A DNA stretch of 64,000 nt, from positions 90,245 through 154,244 of the forward strand of contig DEFL01000027.1 of assembly GCA_002350845.1 (NCBI GenBank). Reading direction: 5' to 3'. Positions 34,393-43,706 of the stretch are shown here, one piece after another. Each line of letters opens with the position of its first letter. Position 1 is the stretch's first letter. The DNA comes from Christensenella sp. UBA2853 (GTDB taxonomy: Bacteria > Bacillota > Clostridia > Christensenellales > Aristaeellaceae). The notes under the pieces were generated by a model. It searched no databases. It saw only the letters and a list, made by a program, of their open reading frames with translations, and was not told where the DNA came from. Both the position numbers and the translations under genes were made by a program.

Positions 34393-35661
34393 ATGAGTAA
34401 TTTTGTTGATCGCGTCAAGATCACCTGCAAGTCTGGAAACGGCGGCAACGGCGCTGTTTCCTTTCACAGAGAGAAATTTGTCACCAACGGCGGACCGGAC
34501 GGCGGCGACGGCGGTCACGGCGGTGACGTCATGGTGTATGCTGATCCCAACATGCATACGCTCCTCGATTTCCGCTTTCACAGCAAGTATGCTGCCGAAA
34601 GCGGCGGAAACGGGTCAGGCGGCCGCTGCTCCGGCAAGCGCGGTGAAAGCATCACAATCAAAGTGCCGGCCGGCACTGTCATCCGGGATGCGGAAACCAA
34701 TCTCATTGTCATGGACATGGATACGCCCGGAGAAACCCGCATGCTGCTCAAAGGCGGCCGCGGCGGATGGGGCAACATGCACTTTGCAACGCCTACACGG
34801 CAGGCACCGAACTTCGCCAAGCCTGGAACGAAGACGGAGATCCATGCCTTCATCCTTGAGCTGAAAACCATCGCGGACGTGGGCCTGGTGGGATATCCCA
34901 ATGTCGGGAAAAGCACACTGCTCTCGGCCGTGACCAGCGCCAAACCCAAGATCGGGAACTACCACTTTACCACCCTGACGCCGAATCTCGGCATTGTCAG
35001 ACGTCACGGCGAGGATATCGTCCTGGCGGATATTCCCGGACTGGTCGAAGGCGCTTCAGAAGGCGTCGGCCTTGGCCATGATTTTCTCCGGCATGTCGAC
35101 CGGACCCGTCTGCTTCTCCATCTCGTGGACATTTCCGGCATGGAAGCCAGAGACCCCGTGGAAGACTATGAACAGATCAACCATGAACTGGAGAATTACG
35201 GTGATCTGGCCAACCGTCCGCAGATTCTGGTCTGCAACAAGATGGATCTTCCCGGTGCCGAGGAAAATCTTGAACGGATGAAAGAGCATGTCAAAGATCA
35301 GGGAATTCCTGTCTTTGCCATTTCTGCTGCCGCACATCAGGGGCTCGATGCACTGCTCGACTGTGTCGAGGAAAAGCTTCGCGATCTCCCGCCAATCCAG
35401 CATTACGAGCCGGAAATGGTGGTCGAAGAAGCAGCAGAGACGGACAGCTTCCATATTGAAATGGACGGCGACGTCTATGTCGTTGCCGGCTCCGCCATGG
35501 AACGACTCCTGGACAGCGTCAACTTTGACGATGACGAGTCCGTGAACTGGTTCCACCGTTCTCTCAGGCGGCTGGGCGTGATTGACGCGCTCCGTCAGAA
35601 CGGTGCAGGGGAAGGCGACACCGTCCGCATTGCGGATATTGAATTTGACTTTATTGATTAA
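34393..35661 (+). CDS. obg: GTPase Obg
   Basis: An essential ribosome-associated GTPase of 422 residues. Three domains are visible: the glycine-rich Obg fold (1 to about 158, GGNGAVSFHREKFV, GGPDGGDGGHGG), the G domain (GYPNVGKSTL, DIPGLVEGA, NKMDL), and the C-terminal OCT domain (about 340-422, GVIDALRQNGAGEGDTVRI). It works in large-subunit assembly and stress response. The adjoining yhbY also acts on the ribosome. AAAGGA precedes the ATG. Confidence 0.97.
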   Translation: MSNFVDRVKITCKSGNGGNGAVSFHREKFVTNGGPDGGDGGHGGDVMVYADPNMHTLLDFRFHSKYAAESGGNGSGGRCSGKRGESITIKVPAGTVIRDAETNLIVMDMDTPGETRMLLKGGRGGWGNMHFATPTRQAPNFAKPGTKTEIHAFILELKTIADVGLVGYPNVGKSTLLSAVTSAKPKIGNYHFTTLTPNLGIVRRHGEDIVLADIPGLVEGASEGVGLGHDFLRHVDRTRLLLHLVDISGMEARDPVEDYEQINHELENYGDLANRPQILVCNKMDLPGAEENLERMKEHVKDQGIPVFAISAAAHQGLDALLDCVEEKLRDLPPIQHYEPEMVVEEAAETDSFHIEMDGDVYVVAGSAMERLLDSVNFDDDESVNWFHRSLRRLGVIDALRQNGAGEGDTVRIADIEFDFID

Positions 35662-35672
35662 AGGAGTTTACT

Positions 35673-35960
35673 ATGACCAGCAAACAGCGCGCCATGCTTC
35701 GCTCCATGGCCAATACTATTGATACCATTCTCTATATCGGCAAGGACGGCATTGTGCCCGGTACCATCAAGTCAGCCAGCGATGCACTTGAAGCCCGTGA
35801 GCTGATTAAGGGCTGCGTGCAGCCCGAGTGCCCGCTGACCGCCCGGGAAGCGCTCGATGAACTGACCCGGGAGCTCGGCGCTGAAGGTGTGCAGTGCATT
35901 GGACGCCGTTTCGTGATGTACCGTCCCAGCAAAGAGCACCCGAAGATTGTGCTTCCCTGA
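35673..35960 (+). CDS. yhbY: YhbY-family RNA-binding protein
   Basis: A 95-residue CRM-domain protein binding the pre-50S ribosome. Family pattern: SKQRAMLRSMANTIDTILYIGKDG, LEARELIKGCVQ, and the end GVQCIGRRFVMYRPSKEHPKI. Eleven bases after obg, its normal neighbour; AAAGGAG precedes the ATG. Confidence 0.93.
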   Translation: MTSKQRAMLRSMANTIDTILYIGKDGIVPGTIKSASDALEARELIKGCVQPECPLTAREALDELTRELGAEGVQCIGRRFVMYRPSKEHPKIVLP

Positions 35961-35961
35961 T

Positions 35962-36474
35962 ATGGAACGCATCACTGTTGTGCATCCTTTTGAACCGCTC
36001 GTCTCCCCGGAGAGCCGGATCCTCATTCTGGGCAGTTTTCCCTCCGTCAGGAGCCGTGAGCAGATGTTTTTCTACGGGCATCCGCAGAATCGTTTCTGGC
36101 GGATGCTCGCTGCTGTTTATGGAGAAAAGGTTCCGGAGACCATCGCGGAAAAAAAGGATCTTGTCCTCTCCCACCAGCTTGCACTATGGGATACCGTTGC
36201 GCAGTGTAGCATCACCGGTTCTTCTGATGCTTCGATCCGTGACATTGTTCCTGTCGATATTCTGCGCATTGTTCAACCAGCGGCGATCCACACCGTTCTG
36301 TGCAACGGCAGGCTTTCCGGGAGGCTGTATCAGCGCTATCTTGAGCCGGTGACCGGTATTGCTGCCCATGTCATGCCCAGCACCAGCCCGGCCAATGCCG
36401 CTTTCTCCCTGGAGAAGCTGGTCGAATGCTGGCGTCCCCTGCTGCTCTCAAGCTCATCAGAAAACGGCATCTGA
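35962..36474 (+). CDS. DNA-deoxyinosine/uracil glycosylase family protein
   Basis: A 170-residue member of the uracil-DNA-glycosylase superfamily, most like the family-6 hypoxanthine-DNA glycosylases. Seen: ILILGSFPSVRSREQMFFYGHPQNRFWRML, a motif-I region with asparagine in HPQNRFW, and the C-terminal MPSTSPANAAFS. It should remove deaminated bases (hypoxanthine or uracil) from DNA in the cytoplasm. ATG 35962 starts right after the yhbY stop; an in-frame ATG at 35947 would overlap yhbY. The ribosome binding site is not obvious, suggesting coupling to yhbY. Confidence 0.85.
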   Translation: MERITVVHPFEPLVSPESRILILGSFPSVRSREQMFFYGHPQNRFWRMLAAVYGEKVPETIAEKKDLVLSHQLALWDTVAQCSITGSSDASIRDIVPVDILRIVQPAAIHTVLCNGRLSGRLYQRYLEPVTGIAAHVMPSTSPANAAFSLEKLVECWRPLLLSSSSENGI

Positions 36475-36528
36475 CCTGGCCGGATTCTATTGGAACGATC
36501 CGCCTTTTCCTTTCTCAGGAGGAATCTC

Positions 36529-37035
36529 ATGTTCAGAAAACTCTTCACGACCCGTTCACTGTGTATTTCCGCCATGGTTGCTGCATTGTATGCCGTGATC
36601 ACCCTGGCGACCCCGGTTCTTTCCTATGGTGCAGGAAGCGGATGGGAATGCCGCCTTTCCGAAGCCCTGACCATGCTCGCGGTCCTGTTTCCTGAGGCTG
36701 TTCCCGGGCTGACCGTCGGCTGTCTGGTTTCCAACCTGCTCAGCCCTGTCGGTCCCCTGGACATCATCTTCGGAACGCTGGCCACGCTCATCGCAGCGCT
36801 CGGCACCTGGCATTTCAGGTCTCACCTCTGGCTTGCTGCCCTCTGTCCGGTTCTTTCCAATGCGGTCATTGTGGGACTGATCCTTTCTGTCTCCTATGGA
36901 CTTCCGCTGTTCTTTACCATGCTCCAGGTCGGCGTCGGTGAAGCCGCTGCCGTTCTGGTCGGATGCCTGCTCCTGACCGCCGTCAGGAAAGCCGGACTGG
37001 ACAGCCTGATCCAGTCTGGAAAGACGTCCGTCTGA
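36529..37035 (+). CDS. queT: QueT-family queuosine-precursor ECF transporter S-component
   Basis: A 168-residue substrate-binding membrane subunit of an energy-coupling-factor importer, family QueT, assigned to queuosine precursors such as preQ1. About six hydrophobic helices; recognisable MVAALYAVITLATPVLSYG, ECRLSEALTMLAVLFPEAVPGLTVGCLVSNLLSPVGPLDIIFGTLATLIAAL. ATG 36529 has AGGAGGA nine bases ahead. No preQ1 riboswitch is seen in the 54 bases before it. The ECF energising subunits are elsewhere. Confidence 0.9.
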   Translation: MFRKLFTTRSLCISAMVAALYAVITLATPVLSYGAGSGWECRLSEALTMLAVLFPEAVPGLTVGCLVSNLLSPVGPLDIIFGTLATLIAALGTWHFRSHLWLAALCPVLSNAVIVGLILSVSYGLPLFFTMLQVGVGEAAAVLVGCLLLTAVRKAGLDSLIQSGKTSV

Positions 37036-37045
37036 GGAAGAGCTC

Positions 37046-37070
37046 ACCGCCCTGCCGGGCGGTTTTTTTA
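37046..37070 (+). terminator. Terminator after queT
   Basis: ACCGCCC-TGCC-GGGCGGT followed by seven T; a textbook intrinsic terminator. Confidence 0.93.
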
Positions 37071-37130
37071 CGCGTCTTCTTCCCCTTACCATAACCGACT
37101 TTGTTCTGTTTTTCGGTTTGTTCCGAACGG

Positions 37131-37158
37131 TTCCATCCCTCCGATTCTTGTGGTATAA
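37131..37158 (+). promoter_or_regulatory. Promoter of the maf-mre operon
   Basis: TATAAT at 37153-37158 is clear and is preceded by TTGTGG; the -35 box TTCCAT at 16 bases is weak. The predicted transcript starts about 30 bases before the Maf ATG. Confidence 0.65.
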
Positions 37159-37197
37159 TTGAGAATGGATATTTGTATCTGGAGGTGCATGTTTTTC

Positions 37198-37785
37198 ATG
37201 CCTGACCTGATTCTTGCCTCCGCTTCTCCCCGGCGTCGCGAACTGCTGTCCCTGACAGGACTGACGTTCACTATTGACGCCGCTGAAGTGGATGAACATA
37301 CCTCGCTCGGGGCAAAAGAAGCAGTCACGGAGCTCTGCCGGCGCAAAGCACTCGCTGTCGCTTCACGGCATCCCGGGGAAATCGTTCTGGCTGCTGATAC
37401 CCTGGTCGCCATGCACGACATTCCGTTCGGAAAACCGGAAGATGAGGAAGATGCGTGCCGCATGCTTCGTTCTTTATCTGGGAAGTGGCATCAGGTGTAT
37501 ACCGGGGTTTGTGCCGTTTCACGCGATGGTCAGGTTTTCACCGGACTGGACACATCGGATGTCCATTTCATGGAAATGAGCGATACAGATATTCTGGCCT
37601 ATGTCAAAACAGGAGAACCGATGGACAAAGCCGGTGCCTATGCCCTTCAGGGGATTGCCGGTATGTTCATTTCCGAAGTCCGCGGCACACCATCCGGTGT
37701 CATCGGGCTTCCTCTGCCGCTGACGCGGGAACTGCTCGCCTTCTGCGGATTGCACATCCCCTGCATTCTGACGAATGAACAATAA
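37198..37785 (+). CDS. maf: Maf nucleotide pyrophosphatase
   Basis: A 195-residue house-cleaning nucleoside triphosphate pyrophosphatase, hydrolysing modified or non-canonical NTPs. Motifs: LILASASPRRRELL at the start, ADTLVAMHD, and GKPMDKAGAYALQG-like EPMDKAGAYALQG with the catalytic Asp/Lys, then GVIGLPL. ATG 37198 lies 10 bases after GGAGGTG; an earlier ATG at 37189 is too close to it. Maf before mreBCD is a classical Bacillota arrangement. Confidence 0.95.
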   Translation: MPDLILASASPRRRELLSLTGLTFTIDAAEVDEHTSLGAKEAVTELCRRKALAVASRHPGEIVLAADTLVAMHDIPFGKPEDEEDACRMLRSLSGKWHQVYTGVCAVSRDGQVFTGLDTSDVHFMEMSDTDILAYVKTGEPMDKAGAYALQGIAGMFISEVRGTPSGVIGLPLPLTRELLAFCGLHIPCILTNEQ

Positions 37786-37803
37786 AAGGACGGGAAACAA
37801 TTC

Positions 37804-38826
37804 ATGCCGATTGCTGCACCCTATATTGCCATTGATCTGGGTTCTGTCAACACACTTGTCTACATCAAGGACAAGGGCATTGTCATCCGGGAGCCCACAC
37901 TTGCCGTTGTCGACTCCAGCCGCCGTGAGCGCGTGCTCTATGTCGGTGAGGAAGCCGGCTATCATCTCGGACGCACCCGGGATTCCGCGGAGGTCGTTCA
38001 TCCAATCGTCAACGGAACCATCGCCGACTTTGATACTGCCAAGGTGATGATCCGCTACTTTATCCGCAAAGCCATCGGAACCAATTACCTGATCAAGCCG
38101 AAAGTGCTTGTCTCGGTGCCATCCGGACTCCCCGCGCTTTCAAAGCGCGCGGTTGTGGAAGCCGTGCAGGTGGCTGGCGCCAAGAAAATCTATCTTGTGG
38201 AAAAAGCGCTGGCTGCGGCCATCGGTTCAGGGCTTCCTGTATATGAGCCGATCGGCTCCATGGTTGTGGATGTCGGCGGCGGCACGACCGACACTGCCAT
38301 CGTCTCCATGGGCGGCATGGTCGTTTCCCAGTCCGTCGATGTCGGCGGTCAAAGGATGGACGAATCCATCGTATCCTATCTGAAGACATATTCCAGCATG
38401 CTCATCGGTGACAGAACGGCTGAACAGGTGAAGATTGACCTCGCATCTGCCATTCCGCCTGCCGAGAACCGCTATGTGCATGTCCGCGGACGCGATCTGC
38501 TTTCCGCACATGCCATGGACGTGGAGTTTTCCACCGCCCAGGCATATGAAGCCGTGCGTGAACCCTGCACCGCTGTTCTTGCCTCCATCAAATGGGTGCT
38601 TGAACGGACGCCTCCGGAGCTTGCCGCCGATATCATGCGCAACGGCATTCACCTGACCGGCGGTGCTTCGCAGATTGCCAATCTCGACCGTTTTATCGCA
38701 ACAAGCACCGGCATTCCTGTCCTGCTTGCGCGCGAACCTGCCGACTGTACCATTCTCGGACTTGGTTATCTGCTCGATAATCAGGATCTTCTTGACTCCC
38801 TTCCTCCCGCTTCGATCAAGGGATGA
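37804..38826 (+). CDS. mreB: Rod-shape-determining actin MreB
   Basis: Bacterial actin that guides cell-wall synthesis along the cell body. The 340 residues show the phosphate-1 loop AIDLGSVNTLVYIKDKGIV, EPTLAVV, the connector, phosphate-2 VVDVGGGTTDTAIVSMGGMV and the adenosine motif LTGGASQIANLDRFI. Length and order are normal. Followed directly by mreC, mreD and the PBP2 gene. Confidence 0.96.
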   Translation: MPIAAPYIAIDLGSVNTLVYIKDKGIVIREPTLAVVDSSRRERVLYVGEEAGYHLGRTRDSAEVVHPIVNGTIADFDTAKVMIRYFIRKAIGTNYLIKPKVLVSVPSGLPALSKRAVVEAVQVAGAKKIYLVEKALAAAIGSGLPVYEPIGSMVVDVGGGTTDTAIVSMGGMVVSQSVDVGGQRMDESIVSYLKTYSSMLIGDRTAEQVKIDLASAIPPAENRYVHVRGRDLLSAHAMDVEFSTAQAYEAVREPCTAVLASIKWVLERTPPELAADIMRNGIHLTGGASQIANLDRFIATSTGIPVLLAREPADCTILGLGYLLDNQDLLDSLPPASIKG

Positions 38827-38861
38827 GCTCTGACACTTTTGCAAAGAGGTGAGGTCAGTTC

Positions 38862-40400
38862 ATGTCAGACAAACAGGAACCCAGGAGTCCCCTTGAATCC
38901 AACGACTGGCTTCAGGCGGGCGACGAAGAATTCAATGAAACACTGGAATCCATCACCGCTGAACTGCCTGGTTCAAAGCAGCCCGAGAACGAAGAACAAA
39001 GTGATGGGCCTGAAGAGGCGCATATTGAAACACCGGATGAAATCCTTGCCCGCTTCCGCTCTCCCGAGAGGAACAAAAAACAGCCTGCCCCTGAGAAAAA
39101 AGGTCTGTTTGCTTTTCTCAAGAAGCGCAAAAAGAGCAAAGACAAGGACAGTGACAGTACAGATGATGATGAAGCCGAGCTTTCCGCAACGCATCCGCGT
39201 CTGCGCACCTTTTTCCTCGGTCTGGTCACCGCTGTTCTGATCCTGCTGTTTATCATTGTTGTTCTGTTCCGGCTCAATGTTGTGGAAGATGACCGGATTG
39301 CCGGTGCACTGTCTTCTGTATCTGAGGGCATTTCTGATACGATTACCCCAATCCAGTCTGTATTCTCCAGCGGCTCAGATGCAATTCACGCTTTTGTGAA
39401 GCGCATTCAGTTCTGGTACAATCTGGAAAACGCATACAACGAACTGCGGGAAGAGAATGAAAAGCTGGTCTATCAGGCCATGTTTGCCACAGAGCTTCAG
39501 CATCAGCTCGCGCAGTTTGAAGTCATGTACGATGAGATGAATGCCAATAAAAATCTGGACCCGATTCCCTGTACCGTCATCGGGAAAAGCGGCGACAGTT
39601 ATTTTTCCACCTTCACCATCAACCGTGGGCGGAATGATGGCATTGAGGAATACATGGCTGTCACGCTTTCCGGCGCACTCATCGGATATACCGAAACCGT
39701 AACGGATACTCAGGCGACCGTCCGCACCATCATCGATTCGGAAGCCTCCATCGCCGCCCTGATTCAGTCCAGCCGTGACCAGGGCACTATCCGGGGAACG
39801 CTGGGCATTGACGGCACGCCTATGTGCCGCATGTATTACCTGCCGGATGACCATCTCCCCCGTCCGGGCGATGTTGTCGTCACCAGCGGCGTTTCCATGT
39901 CCTTTCCCAAGGGCATTCCGATCGGGACTGTCCGTGAGAGTACCCGCGGCATGGACGCCAACAAGCAGTACATCATCGTTGAACCGACAGCCGATTTTCA
40001 GCATATCGAATATGTCAATGTCATGCGCTACAAGCCGGCCGCCGGTGCGATCCAGAACAACATTTCCAGCACAAAAATCGAACTGGTGCCGCTGGAAACC
40101 GCACGTCCGTATCCCACCATCCGCATTGGTTCTCTGAATTATTTCGCGACCGATGTGCCTGAAGGCTATACAGAAACGGAAGAGACACCCGCTCCTTCCC
40201 CGTCTGCCGCGCCTTCTGTTTCCCCGTCGCCCTCTCCCTCGCCAACCCCTGCGGATCTCCCGGTACCGCCTGAGGATGATTTCGGGTATGTGGTGGTCAC
40301 AACGCACGATCCCAATATCACGCCGTCGCCCTCTCCGTCACCGACCCCGACGCCTTACATTACCCTGGGGCCGGACAATATGACGCTGGAGGATGATTGA
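38862..40400 (+). CDS. mreC: Rod-shape-determining protein MreC with long N- and C-terminal extensions
   Basis: A bitopic membrane protein that bridges MreB and the periplasm-facing wall enzymes. The core (about 140-410) is normal: a transmembrane helix near 116-139, a coiled coil (NLENAYNELREENEKLVYQAMFATELQHQLAQFE) and the beta-rich MreC domain (VTSGVSMSFPKGIPIGTV). Unusual are a 110-residue acidic/basic cytoplasmic N-terminus and a C-terminal tail of about 80 residues full of PSPSPSPTP runs, which must be outside the cell. The whole is 512 residues against about 280 in typical MreC. GAGGTCAG precedes the ATG. Confidence 0.92.
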   Translation: MSDKQEPRSPLESNDWLQAGDEEFNETLESITAELPGSKQPENEEQSDGPEEAHIETPDEILARFRSPERNKKQPAPEKKGLFAFLKKRKKSKDKDSDSTDDDEAELSATHPRLRTFFLGLVTAVLILLFIIVVLFRLNVVEDDRIAGALSSVSEGISDTITPIQSVFSSGSDAIHAFVKRIQFWYNLENAYNELREENEKLVYQAMFATELQHQLAQFEVMYDEMNANKNLDPIPCTVIGKSGDSYFSTFTINRGRNDGIEEYMAVTLSGALIGYTETVTDTQATVRTIIDSEASIAALIQSSRDQGTIRGTLGIDGTPMCRMYYLPDDHLPRPGDVVVTSGVSMSFPKGIPIGTVRESTRGMDANKQYIIVEPTADFQHIEYVNVMRYKPAAGAIQNNISSTKIELVPLETARPYPTIRIGSLNYFATDVPEGYTETEETPAPSPSAAPSVSPSPSPSPTPADLPVPPEDDFGYVVVTTHDPNITPSPSPSPTPTPYITLGPDNMTLEDD

Positions 40401-40402
40401 GT

Positions 40403-41083
40403 ATGCGTTTATTCCCCTGGCATCGCAAACGGCTCCCGGAAAGCAGCCGTCGCAGCGTCAAACGAGCACGCAAGCACCGCAAGCGCATGCTGCGCCGTGC
40501 ACTTTCCATCGCATTCAACCGTGAGGTCCGGCTCTTTCTGGCGATCTTTCTCGGTTACTTTCTCCACGTGACGCTGTTTGTCAATATCGGAGAACAGCTG
40601 GGCATCAGTCTCATGCTGACCATTTCCGTCATTGCCGTTGTGACGGTCTGTTATGGCCGACTGCGCGCATTCTGGTGCGGTCTGATTTACGGAATTATCT
40701 TTGAGCTCATGCTGGCCGGTACGCCTCTGATGAACCTCATCCTGTACCCGGCTTCCGCACTCCTCTGGTCCGTTCCTTTTTCAGACAAATCAGCCCAGCA
40801 GCTGGAGTATGAGCGCAGCATCGGGAAAGCCGGCCGCAACCGCAGTCCGGTTCTTCGCACACTTCTGTGCGCATTCACCAATTCTCTGACCTATGAGACG
40901 GTCAACCTTGTGTACATCTATCTTCGCGAATCGGAAGTCCTTCCCGTCCTGGTACGGACCGGCATACGCAACATTGCAGCCACTGTGATTCTCACACTGA
41001 TTGTCATGTTCCCTCTGCGTTTCCTGTTCGGGTATACCTTCCATGCGCGTCCGGTCCAGAAAACACAGGCTTATCAGGAATAA
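40403..41083 (+). CDS. mreD: MreD-like membrane protein
   Basis: A 226-residue membrane protein in the MreD position. A basic N-terminus of about 40 residues (KRARKHRKRMLRR) precedes some five hydrophobic helices (from AIFLGYFLHVTLF on, ending VILTLIVMFPLRFLFGYTF). Sequence alone is weak for MreD, as usual for this fast-evolving family; the place between mreC and PBP2 is the main support. ATG 40403 lies 10 bases after GGAGG and overlaps nothing. Confidence 0.85.
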   Translation: MRLFPWHRKRLPESSRRSVKRARKHRKRMLRRALSIAFNREVRLFLAIFLGYFLHVTLFVNIGEQLGISLMLTISVIAVVTVCYGRLRAFWCGLIYGIIFELMLAGTPLMNLILYPASALLWSVPFSDKSAQQLEYERSIGKAGRNRSPVLRTLLCAFTNSLTYETVNLVYIYLRESEVLPVLVRTGIRNIAATVILTLIVMFPLRFLFGYTFHARPVQKTQAYQE

Positions 41084-41110
41084 GCCTGTTCATGAGAGGA
41101 GGTCCCGGCT

Positions 41111-43663
41111 ATTCAGCGCATCATCAATGCAATCTATGGATTGCGTCAAATGCTCGGCTACGAGCCATCGCGTAAAAAGTTTCTCCGATATATGGTTGGT
41201 CTTGCCGCCATTCTCGGTATGTTTGCCCTGTTGGTCTACGGCCTTGCCGATCTGCAGCTGAGCAATTCGGACTCTTATCAGGAGATGGCATCCTCTGCAC
41301 GCACCAAGAAGATTGTTCTGCGTGGCAAGCGCGGCAATATCACCGATGCAGATTCGGTGATTCTCGCTGAAGACCAGCTGATCTATAACGTGACATTTTA
41401 TAAAGATGTCTCCATGTCCAGCAAGGCCAATTATCAGACGTTTACTTCCTCGATCATTGATGCCATTGGCATTATTGAGCGCAACGGCGGCACCCTTGCC
41501 ATTAAGTTCAATATTGAGCGTGATGAGGAAACCGGTGAATGGGTCTTTAATTTCGGGGACCCTGAGCGTCTTTCCCAGACCGTGCTTGACAAGCGCGAAA
41601 GTCAGTGGCGCAGCAACAACTATCTGGCTGCCTCCCGCTATCCGACGGCGCAGAGCTGCATCGAAAAGCTTTATGACCGCTACCAGTTTGAGACCGTCAT
41701 GCCGAACATCTCGGAAGACCTCATGTGCAAAGTCATGGCAATCTACTGCGAAATGCAGATGAACGTCTTCTCCTCCCAGCCGATTGTCATCGCCAAGGAT
41801 GTCAATTATGAGACCGTCATCGAGGTGGAAACGCGTTCCATGATGCTCTCCGGCATGGAGATCGCTGTCGGCACCAAACGCGTCTATCCGAAATCCACGC
41901 TCGCTTCCCAGATCATCGGCTATATCGGCGCCATCCCGTCACAGAGCATGTGGCAGACGCTTTACACCAAGGGCTATTCCTACAATGATACGATCGGCCG
42001 TGACGGAATCGAATCATCCATGGAAGACTGGCTGACCCAGAATTCCTCCACCAAGTCCGGCTACCGGATCGTTGAACGTGACCAGCGTTCCAAGGTTGTG
42101 CGTGAACTGGAGTATGTCGCCCCGCAGGACGGCAACAATGTCAAGCTCACACTGCACGCATCCTATCAGGCCATCGCAGAACGCGCCATTGCTGAAAACG
42201 TCAACGATACGCGCAATGTTCAGGAAAAGAAACTGGTCTCTGATGACTGGCTGGAAGACAACAAAACCGATATTGCCAACCGTGACTGGGAGAAATATCC
42301 TCTCCAGCTGGCCGAGCATGGCTGTCTTGTCGTCCTGGACATGAAGGACCGCGTGCTTGCCATGGCCAATTACCCCACCTATGACCTGAACGCTCTGGTC
42401 GGCGCAGGTGCTGATGCCATGACCATTCTTCAGGATCCCAGAAACCTGCTGCTGAACTACGGCATTCATGCCCGCGGAACTCCTGGTTCCATTTTCAAGA
42501 TGGTAACAGGCTATGCCGCACTCAATGAAGAAGAGCTGGGTACCACCGAGCTCATCTCCGATATGGGTTATTTCAAGAATTACAACGCTGACGAGGCAAC
42601 CGCCCCGAAATGCTGGATTTCACCCAATTACCGCTACAAGCATGCGAACCAGACCATCATTGAAGGTCTGACGCACTCCTGCAATTACTTCTTCTATGAG
42701 CTCGGCTCCCGTCTCGGAGAGGAACGCCTGTACAAGTATTCCGGTCTGTTCGGCCTCACAAGCAAAACCGGCATTGACCTCCCGGGCGAAGTGCGTTCGG
42801 TGGTCGGATGCCAGAACACCCTGTATGATCCGACCAAGGCCATGAACGAAGCCAATCAGGACACCTCCCTGCCGATCATTGTATTCAATGCCATTAAAAA
42901 GCATCTGAAGCAGTGCGGCCAGAGCCGGAACATTGAGTATGACGATGACCGCCTTTCTGTGTGTACCAAACGCCTGATGGACATGGCTGTCAATACCGGT
43001 CAGAACGCCTGGCTCACCAACATGCGTTCAATTCTGATGGAAGAGCTCGGCATGACCAAAGAAATGGTCTACACGCGAACCATCATTTCGGATACCTACA
43101 ACTACATGAATACGATCAAATGGGGCGGATCGCAGACCATTCTGACCGCCATCGGCCAGTCTGTGACCGTGCTGACGCCCGTCGCGGTTGCACGATATGT
43201 CTGCACCGTGGCCAACAACGGCGCCGTGTACAATGTTTCCCTGGTCGATTCCATTACCAGCCCCGACGGAGAGATTCTCTCCCAGCGTGCGCCTCAGCTG
43301 ATCACTCAGCTCGAGAATGTCGACACCTACTTCCCTCTCATCAAGGAAGGGATGAAGGGCGTTGTTGACGAGCAGGACGGCACGGCAGGCAAATACTTCA
43401 GCGGCTGGAAATACCGCAACGATATTGCCGCGAAGACAGGCACCGCCCAGACCACCGCCATTGACCTTGAAAACAATGGCTGGTTCGTCGCCTTTGCTCC
43501 GTTTGAAAACCCGGAAATCGCCCTGGCGGTTTTCATTCCCAACGGTCTCTCCGGCGGCAACGCTTCGCTGGCTGCCCGTGAATTCATCGAATGGTATCTG
43601 GATCAGGAGACCCTGCGCACCACGGACTATGATCTCCCGATCGGCAATTCCCTGGCTCCCTGA
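41111..43663 (+). CDS. mrdA: Penicillin-binding protein 2 (peptidoglycan transpeptidase)
   Basis: The class B transpeptidase of the elongation machinery. One N-terminal membrane helix (FLRYMVGLAAILGMFALLVYGLA), a dimerisation domain, and the transpeptidase with SxxK as SIFK (about residue 460), SxN as SCN, and KTG in AAKTGTAQTT (about 775). The best start seems to be ATT at 41111, eight bases after AGGAGG; the next in-frame candidates, TTG 41141 and ATG 41150, have no ribosome binding site. From 41111 the protein is 850 residues, larger than typical PBP2. Lies between mreD and minD. Confidence 0.93.
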   Translation: MQRIINAIYGLRQMLGYEPSRKKFLRYMVGLAAILGMFALLVYGLADLQLSNSDSYQEMASSARTKKIVLRGKRGNITDADSVILAEDQLIYNVTFYKDVSMSSKANYQTFTSSIIDAIGIIERNGGTLAIKFNIERDEETGEWVFNFGDPERLSQTVLDKRESQWRSNNYLAASRYPTAQSCIEKLYDRYQFETVMPNISEDLMCKVMAIYCEMQMNVFSSQPIVIAKDVNYETVIEVETRSMMLSGMEIAVGTKRVYPKSTLASQIIGYIGAIPSQSMWQTLYTKGYSYNDTIGRDGIESSMEDWLTQNSSTKSGYRIVERDQRSKVVRELEYVAPQDGNNVKLTLHASYQAIAERAIAENVNDTRNVQEKKLVSDDWLEDNKTDIANRDWEKYPLQLAEHGCLVVLDMKDRVLAMANYPTYDLNALVGAGADAMTILQDPRNLLLNYGIHARGTPGSIFKMVTGYAALNEEELGTTELISDMGYFKNYNADEATAPKCWISPNYRYKHANQTIIEGLTHSCNYFFYELGSRLGEERLYKYSGLFGLTSKTGIDLPGEVRSVVGCQNTLYDPTKAMNEANQDTSLPIIVFNAIKKHLKQCGQSRNIEYDDDRLSVCTKRLMDMAVNTGQNAWLTNMRSILMEELGMTKEMVYTRTIISDTYNYMNTIKWGGSQTILTAIGQSVTVLTPVAVARYVCTVANNGAVYNVSLVDSITSPDGEILSQRAPQLITQLENVDTYFPLIKEGMKGVVDEQDGTAGKYFSGWKYRNDIAAKTGTAQTTAIDLENNGWFVAFAPFENPEIALAVFIPNGLSGGNASLAAREFIEWYLDQETLRTTDYDLPIGNSLAP

Positions 43664-43706
43664 CGACACGCATTGATTCTGACGGAGCCTGTATGGAGGC
43701 ATATGC

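Noticed and set aside
36475..36528. preQ1 riboswitch before queT
   Set aside because: Only 54 bases separate the genes, and no preQ1-type hairpin with an A-rich tail is visible.
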